Positions 1 through 4,967 of a DNA stretch of 7,035 nucleotides are shown here, piece after piece. The notes under the pieces are model-generated. The model was given only the letters and a program-made list of their open reading frames with translations. It did no database searches and was not told the DNA's origin. This stretch comes from an uncultured Clostridia bacterium (GTDB lineage: Bacteria; Bacillota; Clostridia; Oscillospirales; Ruminococcaceae). The translations under genes were made by a program, and so were the position numbers. How positions within the stretch are numbered: the first letter of the stretch is position 1; every line of letters starts with the position of its first letter. The stretch is taken from positions 1-7,035 of the forward strand of contig CALXKG010000185.1 in assembly GCA_944388825.1 (NCBI GenBank), given 5' to 3'.

Positions 1-167
1 TTTTAATCGGGGAGCAGTACCGCGGCAGGATCGTCACCAACCAAAAAGGCGACCATATCTGTATGGACGCCGGGGCCGGGTACGGCGAAAACCTCGCCGC
101 CATCTGCCTCAACACCGGCTGGCAGTACTACCTTTCGACCAAAGACGACCCCGCCCTTCAGGACTGA
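1..167 (+). CDS. C-terminal fragment of a probable metallophosphoesterase
   Basis: An open frame entering from the left edge (codons in phase from position 3) runs 54 residues to a TGA at 165-167. The visible piece contains MDAGAGYGENLAAICLNTG followed by a YYL strand. This resembles the C-terminal end of bacterial calcineurin-type metallophosphoesterases, including the PP-type serine/threonine phosphatases, where an 'I-D-T-G-A-x-Y-G-G-x-L-A-A-L-x-L' block follows the metal-binding GHT/GHTP motif. The metal-ligand motifs themselves lie outside the window, so the activity cannot be confirmed. The gene is convergent with the SGNH hydrolase at 503-1603, and the repeat at 235-475 lies between the two 3' ends. 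Family assignment is from motif memory only; the reading frame is secure, the function tentative. Confidence 0.55.
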   Translation, partial: LIGEQYRGRIVTNQKGDHICMDAGAGYGENLAAICLNTGWQYYLSTKDDPALQD

Positions 168-175
168 ATCCTTCC

Positions 176-234
176 CGGGCGTCCAAAAGACCGGCTGTGG
201 AAGGCTGGCTTTCGGGGCATTCGCCGGACGCTTG
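176..234. other. long-range inverted repeat after the metallophosphoesterase stop
   Basis: Positions 176-184 pair with 226-234 (9 bp including two G-T wobbles) around a 41-nt interior. It starts nine bases after the TGA and ends where the multi-hairpin repeat begins. There is no T-tract after it, so it does not look like a classical terminator. It may just be 3'-UTR structure or a decayed part of the repeat. Confidence 0.3.
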
Positions 235-475
235 TGTATTGTTAACCAGAACAACTTAATGGATAAGCACTGCCCCAAAGGCTCCCTCCCCGAGGGAGCT
301 GTCATCGAAGATGACTGAAGGAGTAAGGTTATTCAGCAAAGCTGAATAACCAAAAAATAAAACTTTTAAAAGGAAAAACAGCTTTCGCTTGTTTTTCCCA
401 CTCCTTCCGGCGCATCCGCGCCACCTCCCTCGAAGAGGGAGGCCGGGGTTTGCGCTTTCCGGAAAGTAGTATTGT
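235..475 (+). repeat. multi-hairpin intergenic repeat, copy 1 (about 240 bp)
   Basis: This block is repeated at 4108-4344. The two share a 76-bp identical core (279-354 here) and most of the rest. Inside are consecutive hairpins: CTCCCTC/GAGGGAG (282-298), GTCATC/GATGAC (301-315), TTATTCAGC/GCTGAATAA (329-349), GGAAAAAC/GTTTTTCC (372-398), GGCGC/GCGCC (409-422), and CCTCCCTC/GAGGGAGG (424-442). GAAGGAGT (317-324) can also pair with ACTCCTTC (400-407), giving an outer stem around two of them. Both ends carry GTATTGTTA (236-244 and 469-477). There is no transposase or credible ORF. It sits between convergent genes, and the A/T-tract hairpin at 372-398 could serve as a weak bidirectional terminator. 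It looks like a non-autonomous, MITE-like or REP-like element; the mobilising mechanism is unknown. Confidence 0.85.
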
Positions 476-502
476 TATCATTAACAAAACGTGCTCTTTC
501 CA

Positions 503-1603
503 TCATCCCCCGTTTTTCGGCAGCGTCGGGGCGGCGGTCACCGAGACGGGCGGCGCCGTTTCGGAAGGCGCGCTTTCTGTACCCGGCTCTTCCTGATAGA
601 CGCAGTGGGAGAGGATATAGTCCCGCCAGGTCTCGCACCCCGACCGCACCAGGTGGATGCCGTCGGAACTCAGCTCCTCCGGCAGCGGGGTCTGGAAGGC
701 GGAGGCGACGTCCAGATAATAGACCGACTGTTCCGCCGCCATCTTCTGGAGGCGGGCGTTAAATTCGGCGATCCGGCTGTTGGTGAGGTAGGGCTTGTCT
801 TTGGACGCCTTTTCCCCGACCGGCAGGATCGACTGGACATAGATCTGGGCGTCCGGGTGGGTCGCGCGGACCGCCTCGATGAGGGCGGCGTATTTGCTGA
901 TAAAGGCGTCCTCGTTGGTCCAGCCCAGCTCGTTGATGCCGAAGAGCAGGTAGACCTTTTGGTAGTCCGCTTTTTCCAGATACTGGAGCGCCGTCAGCTT
1001 TTCCTCCGACGCGGGGTCGTCCGGGTCGTCGAATTCCTGCAGGGTCGCCGCCGTCTCGACCGTCAGACCGACGTCGGCGCAGGCGTCCGCCGGGATGGCG
1101 GCGTAGAGGAGCAGCCCCTGGGTCTGGGAATTGCCGATGAAGATGGAATCGGCAAACCAGCTCTCGTCCCGGGGCGCGCTTTCCGGCACCGGGGATGAAT
1201 AGTCATACCCGGCGGGCGGGGCGTAGGGGTCGAAGGCGGGTTCGGACGCCGGTTCCTCTTCCGGCCCCTCTTCCGATGCGTCCTCCGACAGGGCGGAAGG
1301 CGCGCGGCTTTCGGCGCTTTCCGGCGCGGAGGCTGATTCCTCCCGCGCGGCGGAGGAGGGGGGCGCGCTTTTATCCGGCTCCGACGCCTGCGCGTCCCGG
1401 GGACCGAGGGCGTAGATCAGCGCGCCGGCGCCGACGGCCAGAAGCATCAGCGCGGCCGCGGCGAAAAAGCGGGGGGAGAACCTGCGGCGGCGGGCCGCCG
1501 TGTGGGGCTGGTAGCGGTTCGGCCCGGCGATCCAGGAGGTGTCGCCGGAAGACTCCAGCGGGATGTCTTCCACATGGGTGATCGTGATCTTTTTTTCCTG
1601 CAT
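503..1603 (-). CDS. membrane-anchored SGNH/GDSL-type hydrolase
   Basis: This is a 366-residue protein predicted to act outside the cell. Residues 1-46 are a cytoplasmic tail ending in the Arg cluster RRRR (38-41), and residues 47-66 form one hydrophobic membrane segment. Residues 70-145 are a low-complexity Ser/Ala/Glu/Pro linker, residues 147-333 the catalytic domain, and the last 30 residues a Pro/Thr/Ser tail. SGNH blocks are visible: FIGNSQTQG (nucleophile Ser159, with Asn where GDS enzymes have Asp), LFGINELGW (Asn224, the block III position) and SSDGIHL (Asp314 and His317, the catalytic pair). Family members remove or transfer acyl groups on lipids, polysaccharides or peptidoglycan; the substrate here is unknown. 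The ATG at 1603 is preceded by a purine-rich AAGGAAAGGG ribosome binding site. The gene is transcribed alone, divergent from the radical SAM gene. Confidence 0.85.
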   Translation of the reverse strand: MQEKKITITHVEDIPLESSGDTSWIAGPNRYQPHTAARRRRFSPRFFAAAALMLLAVGAGALIYALGPRDAQASEPDKSAPPSSAAREESASAPESAESRAPSALSEDASEEGPEEEPASEPAFDPYAPPAGYDYSSPVPESAPRDESWFADSIFIGNSQTQGLLLYAAIPADACADVGLTVETAATLQEFDDPDDPASEEKLTALQYLEKADYQKVYLLFGINELGWTNEDAFISKYAALIEAVRATHPDAQIYVQSILPVGEKASKDKPYLTNSRIAEFNARLQKMAAEQSVYYLDVASAFQTPLPEELSSDGIHLVRSGCETWRDYILSHCVYQEEPGTESAPSETAPPVSVTAAPTLPKNGG

Positions 1604-1812
1604 AATACCCTTTCCTTAATGCGAAGTCTGTCCGGCCGGGGCGGGGCGGTTTTCCCTGTCTGCCGCGGCAAAATATTTTCCTTTTCCAATAGACGGAGTC
1701 TGTGGCAGGAAAGTTTTGGTTAAAAGAGATTTTTTCCGCGTCCGGCAGCTCCCGGGCGCGATATTTCCCAAAAAAACCCCTTTTCAAAACCGTTTTTTTC
1801 CTGTATAGTACT
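1604..1812 (-). other. long 5' leader of the SGNH hydrolase mRNA
   Basis: If transcription starts about 7 nt after the -10 box at 1813-1818, the mRNA has a leader of about 200 nt. I see no coding sequence with a ribosome binding site in it. An AT-rich inverted repeat, AAAAAAAC/GTTTTTTT (1770-1777 with 1792-1799), lies near the start of the transcript. No known riboswitch motif is recognisable. Confidence 0.35.
1781..1809 (+). promoter_or_regulatory. possible divergent promoter for the radical SAM gene
   Basis: TTTTCA (1781-1786), a 17-bp spacer and TATAGT (1804-1809) form a moderate sigma-A match on the + strand, about 120 bp before the ATG at 1931. It sits back to back with the minus-strand promoter; the two -10 boxes are separated by 3 bp. 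The perfect palindrome ATAGTACTAT (1805-1814) covers this junction and could be an operator. It is weaker than the minus-strand promoter. Confidence 0.4.
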
Positions 1813-1841
1813 ATTATATCAGCCTTTCCGGCGGGGGGCAA
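1813..1841 (-). promoter_or_regulatory. sigma-A promoter for the SGNH hydrolase gene
   Basis: Read on the minus strand there is TTGCCC (1836-1841), a 17-bp spacer, and a perfect TATAAT (1813-1818). TGA directly before the -10 box forms an extended -10 (TGnTATAAT). This is one of the two best promoter matches in the window. Confidence 0.75.
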
Positions 1842-1930
1842 CCTCTTTTCGGGAGATAATTTCCGACAATTTCCACGCCGGCAAAAGGCTTTATTTTGGC
1901 GGGTTTTCCGCCGCGGAAGGAGCGTTCCAA

Positions 1931-2935
1931 ATGCCTGCAAACCATCGTCCGACCCAGCGGGATGTAAACCCGTTTCCCCACTCGGACTCCAACAAGCGGT
2001 ACTATACCTGGGATTACTACCTGCGGCAGAAGTACGGCGGCAAGGTGTTCAAGGTGGGGCTGGACGCCGGGTTTTCCTGCCCGAACATCGACGGGACAAG
2101 GGGGAAGGGGGGCTGTACCTACTGCGCCTACGCCTTTCGGCGGCAGTCGCCGGAGGCGCTGCTCACCCAGTTCCGGGCGGTGCGGCAGGCGCTGCTGCGC
2201 AAATGGCCGGAGGCGGAGATGGTCATCCCCTATTTCCAGGCCAATACCAACACCTACGCCCCCCTGCCGGAACTGAAGGCCAAATATGAAACGGTGCTGG
2301 CGGAGCCGGGGGTGGTGGGGCTTTCGGTGGCGACCCGGGCCGACGCGCTGCCGGAGGAGGTCTGCGATTACCTGGCGGAGCTGAATGGGCGGACCGACCT
2401 GACGGTCGAGCTGGGGCTGCAGACCATCCACGACGCGACCGCCCGGCATATCAACCGCGGGCATACGACCGCCGAATTCTATGCAGGATACGAAAAGCTG
2501 CGGAAGCGGGGGATCCCGGTCTGCATCCACCTGATCGACGGGCTGCCGGGGGAGACGCGGGAGATGATGCTGGAAACCGTCCGGGCAGTGGCGGGGCTGC
2601 GCCCGTTTTCGGTCAAGATCCACCTGCTGCATATCCTGAAGGGCACGCCGATGGCGGCGGAATACCTTGCCGGCGGGTTTCAGACGCTGGAGATGGAAGA
2701 ATACTGCGGGATCGTCGCCGACCAGCTGGAGCTGCTGCCGCCGGAGACGGTCGTCCAGCGGGTGACCGGCGACGGGCTGAAGGAGGAGCTGATCGCCCCC
2801 CTCTGGAGCCTGAAAAAGTTCACTGTCATGAACGGGATCGACAAGGAGCTTTACCGGCGGGACAGCTGGCAGGGGAAAAGGTGGACGGGGGACGGCGCCT
2901 GCCCTTCCCGTGCAGACGAACCGGCGTATATTTAA
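1931..2935 (+). CDS. TIGR01212-family radical SAM protein (YhcC/YtqA type)
   Basis: This is a 334-residue cytosolic radical SAM enzyme. The cluster motif CPNIDGTRGKGGCTYC supplies Cys50, Cys62 and Cys65 in the CX11CX2C spacing typical of this family. The upstream KVGLDAGFSC and the downstream FQANTNTYAP (102-111), VELGLQTIHD (159-168) and INRGHTTAEF (174-183) also match the family. Its members include E. coli YhcC and B. subtilis YtqA. YtqA has been reported, as I recall, as MnmL, acting with the methyltransferase MnmM (YtqB) in mnm5U34 modification of tRNA. No mnmM lies next to it here, so that role is only suggested. The ATG is preceded by GGAAGGAG (1915-1922) with an 8-nt gap. The last 20 or so residues look non-conserved. 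No clear terminator follows. Confidence 0.9.
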   Translation: MPANHRPTQRDVNPFPHSDSNKRYYTWDYYLRQKYGGKVFKVGLDAGFSCPNIDGTRGKGGCTYCAYAFRRQSPEALLTQFRAVRQALLRKWPEAEMVIPYFQANTNTYAPLPELKAKYETVLAEPGVVGLSVATRADALPEEVCDYLAELNGRTDLTVELGLQTIHDATARHINRGHTTAEFYAGYEKLRKRGIPVCIHLIDGLPGETREMMLETVRAVAGLRPFSVKIHLLHILKGTPMAAEYLAGGFQTLEMEEYCGIVADQLELLPPETVVQRVTGDGLKEELIAPLWSLKKFTVMNGIDKELYRRDSWQGKRWTGDGACPSRADEPAYI

Positions 2936-2965
2936 TTTGCACAAGTTTTTCCTTTACATTCTGGT

Positions 2966-2994
2966 GATAAATTTCCCGGCAGGTATGGTAAAAT
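2966..2994 (+). promoter_or_regulatory. extended -10 promoter for the alpha/beta hydrolase
   Basis: TGGTAAAAT (2986-2994) is an extended -10 box (TGn plus TAAAAT). Only a poor -35 (GATAAA at 2966-2971, 17-bp spacer) is visible, as is usual for extended -10 promoters. It lies in an AT-rich dip directly after the radical SAM stop codon and would give a leader of about 55 nt before the TTG start. Confidence 0.5.
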
Positions 2995-3020
2995 AAAGAT
3001 AGATAAAAAATGGGAGAGGC

Positions 3021-3039
3021 CGCGGAAACCGTTTCCGCG
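3021..3039. promoter_or_regulatory. 19-bp perfect inverted repeat in the hydrolase leader
   Basis: CGCGGAAAC (3021-3029) and GTTTCCGCG (3031-3039) are exact reverse complements around a single C. The repeat ends one base before the ribosome binding site at 3041-3048. As DNA it has the form of an operator for a dimeric regulator, with a GAAAC/GTTTC half-site pattern like some LacI-type sites. As RNA it forms an 8-bp hairpin with a 3-nt loop that would crowd ribosome entry. The regulator is unknown. Confidence 0.5.
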
Positions 3040-3040
3040 C

Positions 3041-3048
3041 GGAAGGAG
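3041..3048 (+). promoter_or_regulatory. ribosome binding site that fixes the TTG start
   Basis: GGAAGGAG lies 8 nt before TTG at 3057. The next in-frame ATG (3108) has no purine-rich sequence before it, so TTG is the better start. Confidence 0.8.
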
Positions 3049-3056
3049 TTGGCAGT

Positions 3057-4052
3057 TTGGCAGGGAATGAAACAAACGGGCAGGCGGAAAGCCGGCCGGC
3101 GGTCGAAATGGTGACGGTGGAGGAACCGCCCAAACCCGAAAAACTTTACCGCATCGCCTCCCGGATGCTGGATATCCCGCGGATGGAGCGGGTGTATAAG
3201 CTGCAGCGGGCGGTGGCCGGGCTGAAAGCGCCGCTGGCCGCCCCCCTCTACCATATGACCGACCTCACCTTTTCAAAGTTCGGGCGGAAGGTGCGGGCCA
3301 GGCTGTATACCCCGGAGCGGGAGGACGGCGGCTGCCTTATCCTGTTTTTCCACGGGGGCGGCTGGGTGACCGAGTCGGTCGACAGCTACCATGGGGTCTG
3401 CGCCCGGCTCGCCGACGGGCTGGGGGCGAAAGTCCTCTCGGTCGAGTACGGGCTTGCCCCGGAGCACCGGTTCCCGCTGGGGCTGGAGGACTGCTTCGCG
3501 GCGGCGGCGGAACTGTTTGCCGACGCGTGGAGCTACGGCTACGACCCCCGGGACATCGTCCTCTGCGGGGATTCGGCCGGGGGGAACCTGGCGGCCGCCG
3601 TCTCGCTGATGGGGCGGGACCGGGAGATGTTTTCCGTCCGGCGGCAGGTGCTGCTCTACCCCGCCACCTACAACGACCATTCCCCTGAGACCTCCCCCTT
3701 CCCGTCCATCCGGGAGAATGGGGAGGGGTATATCCTGACCGCCAAGCGGCTGTGCGAATACTGGGAGCTTTACCTCTCGCCGGACGACTGGTACGACCCT
3801 TACGCCGCGCCGCTTCTGGAGCGCGACCTCTCCCGGCAGCCGGATACCCTCATCATCACCGCCGAACTCGACCCGCTGCGGGACGAGGGGGAGGCCTACG
3901 GAAAAAGGCTGTCCGAGGCGGGGAACTGCGCCGAGGTCTGCCGGATGGAGGGGGCGCTGCACGGGTTTATCTCCCGCACCGGGTCGCCGGAGTTTGCAAA
4001 GGCCTGCGGCCTGATCCGGGCGTTTCTGCGGCGGGAGAGGGAAGAGGGCTGA
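3057..4052 (+). CDS. alpha/beta hydrolase, HSL / lipase class IV type
   Basis: This is a 331-residue cytosolic esterase or lipase-like enzyme starting at TTG. The hormone-sensitive-lipase signature is complete. HGGGW (99-103) provides the oxyanion hole, and GDSAGGN (171-177) provides nucleophile Ser173. AELDPLRDE places the acid at Asp272, and LHGF gives His302. The conserved VEYGLAPEHRFP (129-140) between the first two motifs is also typical. The first 60 residues, charged and then helical, form a cap or N-terminal lid. There is no signal peptide. Known relatives hydrolyse short- to medium-chain esters and acetylated compounds; the substrate here cannot be read from sequence. The gene has its own promoter and an inverted repeat at its ribosome binding site, and it is followed within 10 bp by repeat sequence, so it is probably transcribed alone. 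Confidence 0.9.
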   Translation: MAGNETNGQAESRPAVEMVTVEEPPKPEKLYRIASRMLDIPRMERVYKLQRAVAGLKAPLAAPLYHMTDLTFSKFGRKVRARLYTPEREDGGCLILFFHGGGWVTESVDSYHGVCARLADGLGAKVLSVEYGLAPEHRFPLGLEDCFAAAAELFADAWSYGYDPRDIVLCGDSAGGNLAAAVSLMGRDREMFSVRRQVLLYPATYNDHSPETSPFPSIRENGEGYILTAKRLCEYWELYLSPDDWYDPYAAPLLERDLSRQPDTLIITAELDPLRDEGEAYGKRLSEAGNCAEVCRMEGALHGFISRTGSPEFAKACGLIRAFLRREREEG

Positions 4053-4060
4053 ACCGGGAT

Positions 4061-4114
4061 TTGTTTTCCCACTCCTTCCGGCGCGTCCGCGCCACCTTTC
4101 GGAAAGCTGTATTG
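4061..4114 (+). repeat. truncated 3' part of the multi-hairpin repeat
   Basis: Positions 4061-4096 match 389-425 of copy 1, from the TTGTTTTTCCC arm through the GGCGC/GCGCC hairpin. The sequence then jumps to the final TTTCGGAAAGCTGTATTG, which matches 457-474. About 30 bp holding the CCTCCCTC/GAGGGAGG hairpin are missing. It begins 8 bp after the hydrolase stop and runs directly into the full copy at 4108, sharing the TGTATTG junction. Confidence 0.75.
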
Positions 4115-4344
4115 ATTGAAGAACAACTTAACGGGTAAGCACGCACCAGGCTCCCTCCCCGAGGGAGCTGTCATCGAAGATGACTGAAGGAGTAAGGTTA
4201 TTCAGCAAAGCTGAATAACCAAACAAGTCAAACCTTTAAAAGAAAAACAGCTTTCGCTTGTTTTTCCTACTCCTTCCGGCGCATTCGCGCCACCTCCCTC
4301 AAAGAGGGAGGCCGGGGTTCGTGCCTTTCGAAAAGTTGTATTGT
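4108..4344 (+). repeat. multi-hairpin intergenic repeat, copy 2 (about 237 bp)
   Basis: This is a full copy in the same orientation as 235-475, with 4148-4223 identical to 279-354. The hairpins are preserved, and some loop or linker bases differ (for example the GCATCC/GCATTC loop, and CGAAG to CAAAG in the last hairpin loop). Changes therefore tend to spare stems. It is bounded by TGTATTG at both ends (4108-4114 and 4337-4343). It lies between two genes on the same strand rather than between convergent genes, so it cannot be there only as a shared terminator. Confidence 0.85.
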
Positions 4345-4386
4345 AGCACAAAAATAATAGCCCGGCTGCAACCCAGTCCCCATTTG

Positions 4387-4447
4387 AAAAAGCTTCCCAG
4401 AAACGCCGTGCGGCAGAAGGCCAGCACGCTTTCCGGGAAGTTTTTTC
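4387..4447 (+). terminator. long hairpin with T-tract, probable terminator
   Basis: AAAAAGCTTCCC...GAAACG (4387-4405) pairs with CGCTTTCCGGGAAGTTTTTT (4427-4446) with a few mismatches or bulges, and the apex can extend with GTGC/GCAC. It ends in TTTTTTCTTT. The left arm begins with an A-run, so it could work on both strands. On the + strand it would end transcripts that pass through the repeat from the hydrolase. Confidence 0.6.
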
Positions 4448-4450
4448 TTT

Positions 4451-4470
4451 GCCCCGCCGGGGCGCCTTTT
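4451..4470 (+). terminator. second short GC hairpin with T-run
   Basis: GCCCC/GGGGC (4451-4455 with 4459-4463) encloses a 3-nt loop, and CGCCTTTTA follows. The T-run is short and starts 4 bases after the stem, so this is at best a weak back-up terminator to the hairpin just upstream. Confidence 0.35.
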
Positions 4471-4526
4471 AGATTTACTTATCCGTTCCCCATTCGATTC
4501 TCCTCCCGGCGCATACTTTTCCCGTC

Positions 4527-4598
4527 CCCCGCATATACTTTTATCAGTTCTTTTGCGGGGCTGTCCGCGCGGGTCAAAATGGCGAAAAAGCGGACGGC
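4527..4598. other. two adjacent inverted repeats in non-coding sequence
   Basis: CCCCGCA (4527-4533) pairs with TGCGGGG (4554-4560), and GCTGTCCGC (4560-4568) pairs with GCGGACGGC (4590-4598, one G-T pair). Neither is followed by a T-run on either strand, and no convincing promoter drives them. Apart from these, I see no gene between 4345 and 4640. Confidence 0.4.
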
Positions 4599-4643
4599 AT
4601 TGTGAAGGAAAATCGGGTATTTAGCAAAATATACAAAGCTTGC

Positions 4644-4672
4644 TTGACAAGGCCGGGCAAAACGGCTAAAAT
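4644..4672 (+). promoter_or_regulatory. strong consensus sigma-A promoter
   Basis: A perfect TTGACA (4644-4649), a 17-bp spacer and TAAAAT (4667-4672). Transcription would start near 4679. It is the only good promoter found between the hydrolase and RNase J, so it drives the structured RNA and, by read-through, probably rnj. Confidence 0.85.
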
Positions 4673-4678
4673 TAAAGT

Positions 4679-4873
4679 ATCTTATTTGTTCGGAAATCGT
4701 CTTTGCGGCCTCGTCCGTTTTCGGTTTCTGCGCGGTCGTCGACGGGAAAAAGGATCGCACAGAAAAAACGGGCGGTTATGCCGTGGGAACCCCATATGCG
4801 GGGGAGCAGGTATCGTTGCACCCGGTAGGGGCAGGCCGCTGGGCCACACAAATAGGGCGCTTCCGCCTTTTTT
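4679..4873 (+). ncRNA. candidate structured RNA of about 195 nt, small RNA or rnj leader
   Basis: The segment lies between a consensus promoter and a T-tract and folds well by eye. The closing stem pairs 4681-4689 with 4848-4856 and 4705-4710 with 4834-4839. A long hairpin follows at once (4711-4720 with 4766-4775, then 4725-4737 with 4753-4765, one mismatch and a 4-nt bulge). Two small hairpins come next: 4784-4787/4791-4794 and 4817-4823/4828-4833. The result is a multi-branch junction with conserved-looking unpaired G/A-rich stretches. No open frame has a ribosome binding site. The length and bounded transcription unit resemble 6S-type small RNAs, but the fold lacks a clear two-sided central bubble. 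The junction and terminator also resemble a riboswitch. I cannot assign a family. Confidence 0.5.
4854..4873 (+). terminator. short intrinsic terminator at the end of the structured RNA
   Basis: AGGGCG (4854-4859), loop CTTC, CGCCTT (4864-4869, one G-T pair), in a run of six T (4868-4873). The stem is short, so termination may be partial. Its 5' edge overlaps the 3' strand of the RNA's closing stem, and its 3' arm can pair instead with 4890-4898. Confidence 0.5.
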
Positions 4874-4898
4874 ACAGGACTTTTCACAGGGCGGAGGC
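4859..4898 (+). promoter_or_regulatory. possible anti-terminator pairing in the rnj leader
   Basis: GCTTCCGCC (4859-4867) pairs with GGCGGAGGC (4890-4898) over 9 bp with one G-T pair. This is longer than the terminator stem it would disrupt. A third option pairs CCGCCTT (4863-4869) with AAGGCGG (4914-4920). This is inference from base pairing only. Confidence 0.35.
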
Positions 4899-4915
4899 TC
4901 GGCAATCGGCAGTAA

Positions 4916-4936
4916 GGCGGCGTTTTTTGGGCCGCC
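4916..4936 (+). other. hairpin upstream of the rnj ribosome binding site
   Basis: GGCGGC (4916-4921) pairs with GCCGCC (4931-4936) around a 9-nt loop containing six T. There is no T-run after it, so it is not a terminator. It competes with the pairing of 4914-4920 to the terminator arm. The ribosome binding site (AGAAGGG, 4954-4960) follows 17 nt later, 7 nt before GTG. Confidence 0.45.
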
Positions 4937-4967
4937 GGTGTGACATGAGAAAGAGAAGGGTTGTATA

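Noticed and set aside
3..305. Minus-strand open frame beginning MTAPSGREP, also seen at 3896-4174
   Set aside because: The shared start comes from the multi-hairpin repeat; the rest runs antisense through real genes, with no ribosome binding site.
236..477. GTATTGTTA at both ends of repeat copy 1 as a target-site duplication
   Set aside because: TGTATTG also bounds copy 2 at an unrelated site, so at least these seven bases belong to the element rather than to the target.
491..1198. Long + strand open frame antisense to the SGNH hydrolase
   Set aside because: GC-rich shadow frame with Arg/Gly/Leu-rich translation and no domain, while the minus strand has SGNH motifs, a membrane helix and a good ribosome binding site.
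1814..2944. 376-residue minus-strand open frame antisense to the radical SAM gene
   Set aside because: The + strand frame carries the complete cluster-binding motif and ribosome binding site; the antisense protein is Pro/Arg/His-rich without a recognisable domain.
4258..4605. + strand frame of 115 codons over the end of repeat copy 2
   Set aside because: It begins inside the repeat, crosses two terminator-like hairpins and lacks a ribosome binding site; the translation looks like random GC-rich sequence.
4479..4760. Minus-strand frame of 93 codons in the region before rnj
   Set aside because: It runs antisense through the consensus promoter and structured RNA, has no ribosome binding site, and shows no recognisable domain.
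4771..4845. ZTP (pfl) riboswitch, suggested by GTGGGAAC, GGGGGAGC and CCGCTGGGCC
   Set aside because: The pieces resemble parts of the ZTP consensus, but the 5' ACTGGCG-type strand and correct spacing are missing; a covariance search would settle it.
4679..4873. 6S RNA
   Set aside because: Length and transcription unit fit, but my fold has the closing stem directly abutting the apical hairpin with no two-sided central bubble, so I did not name it; an Rfam search could overturn this.
4602..4943. + strand frame of 113 codons starting MKENRVFSKIYKA
   Set aside because: An AAGGA-like stretch precedes nothing consistent: the frame starts upstream of the promoter at 4644-4672 and reads through the structured RNA and its terminator.
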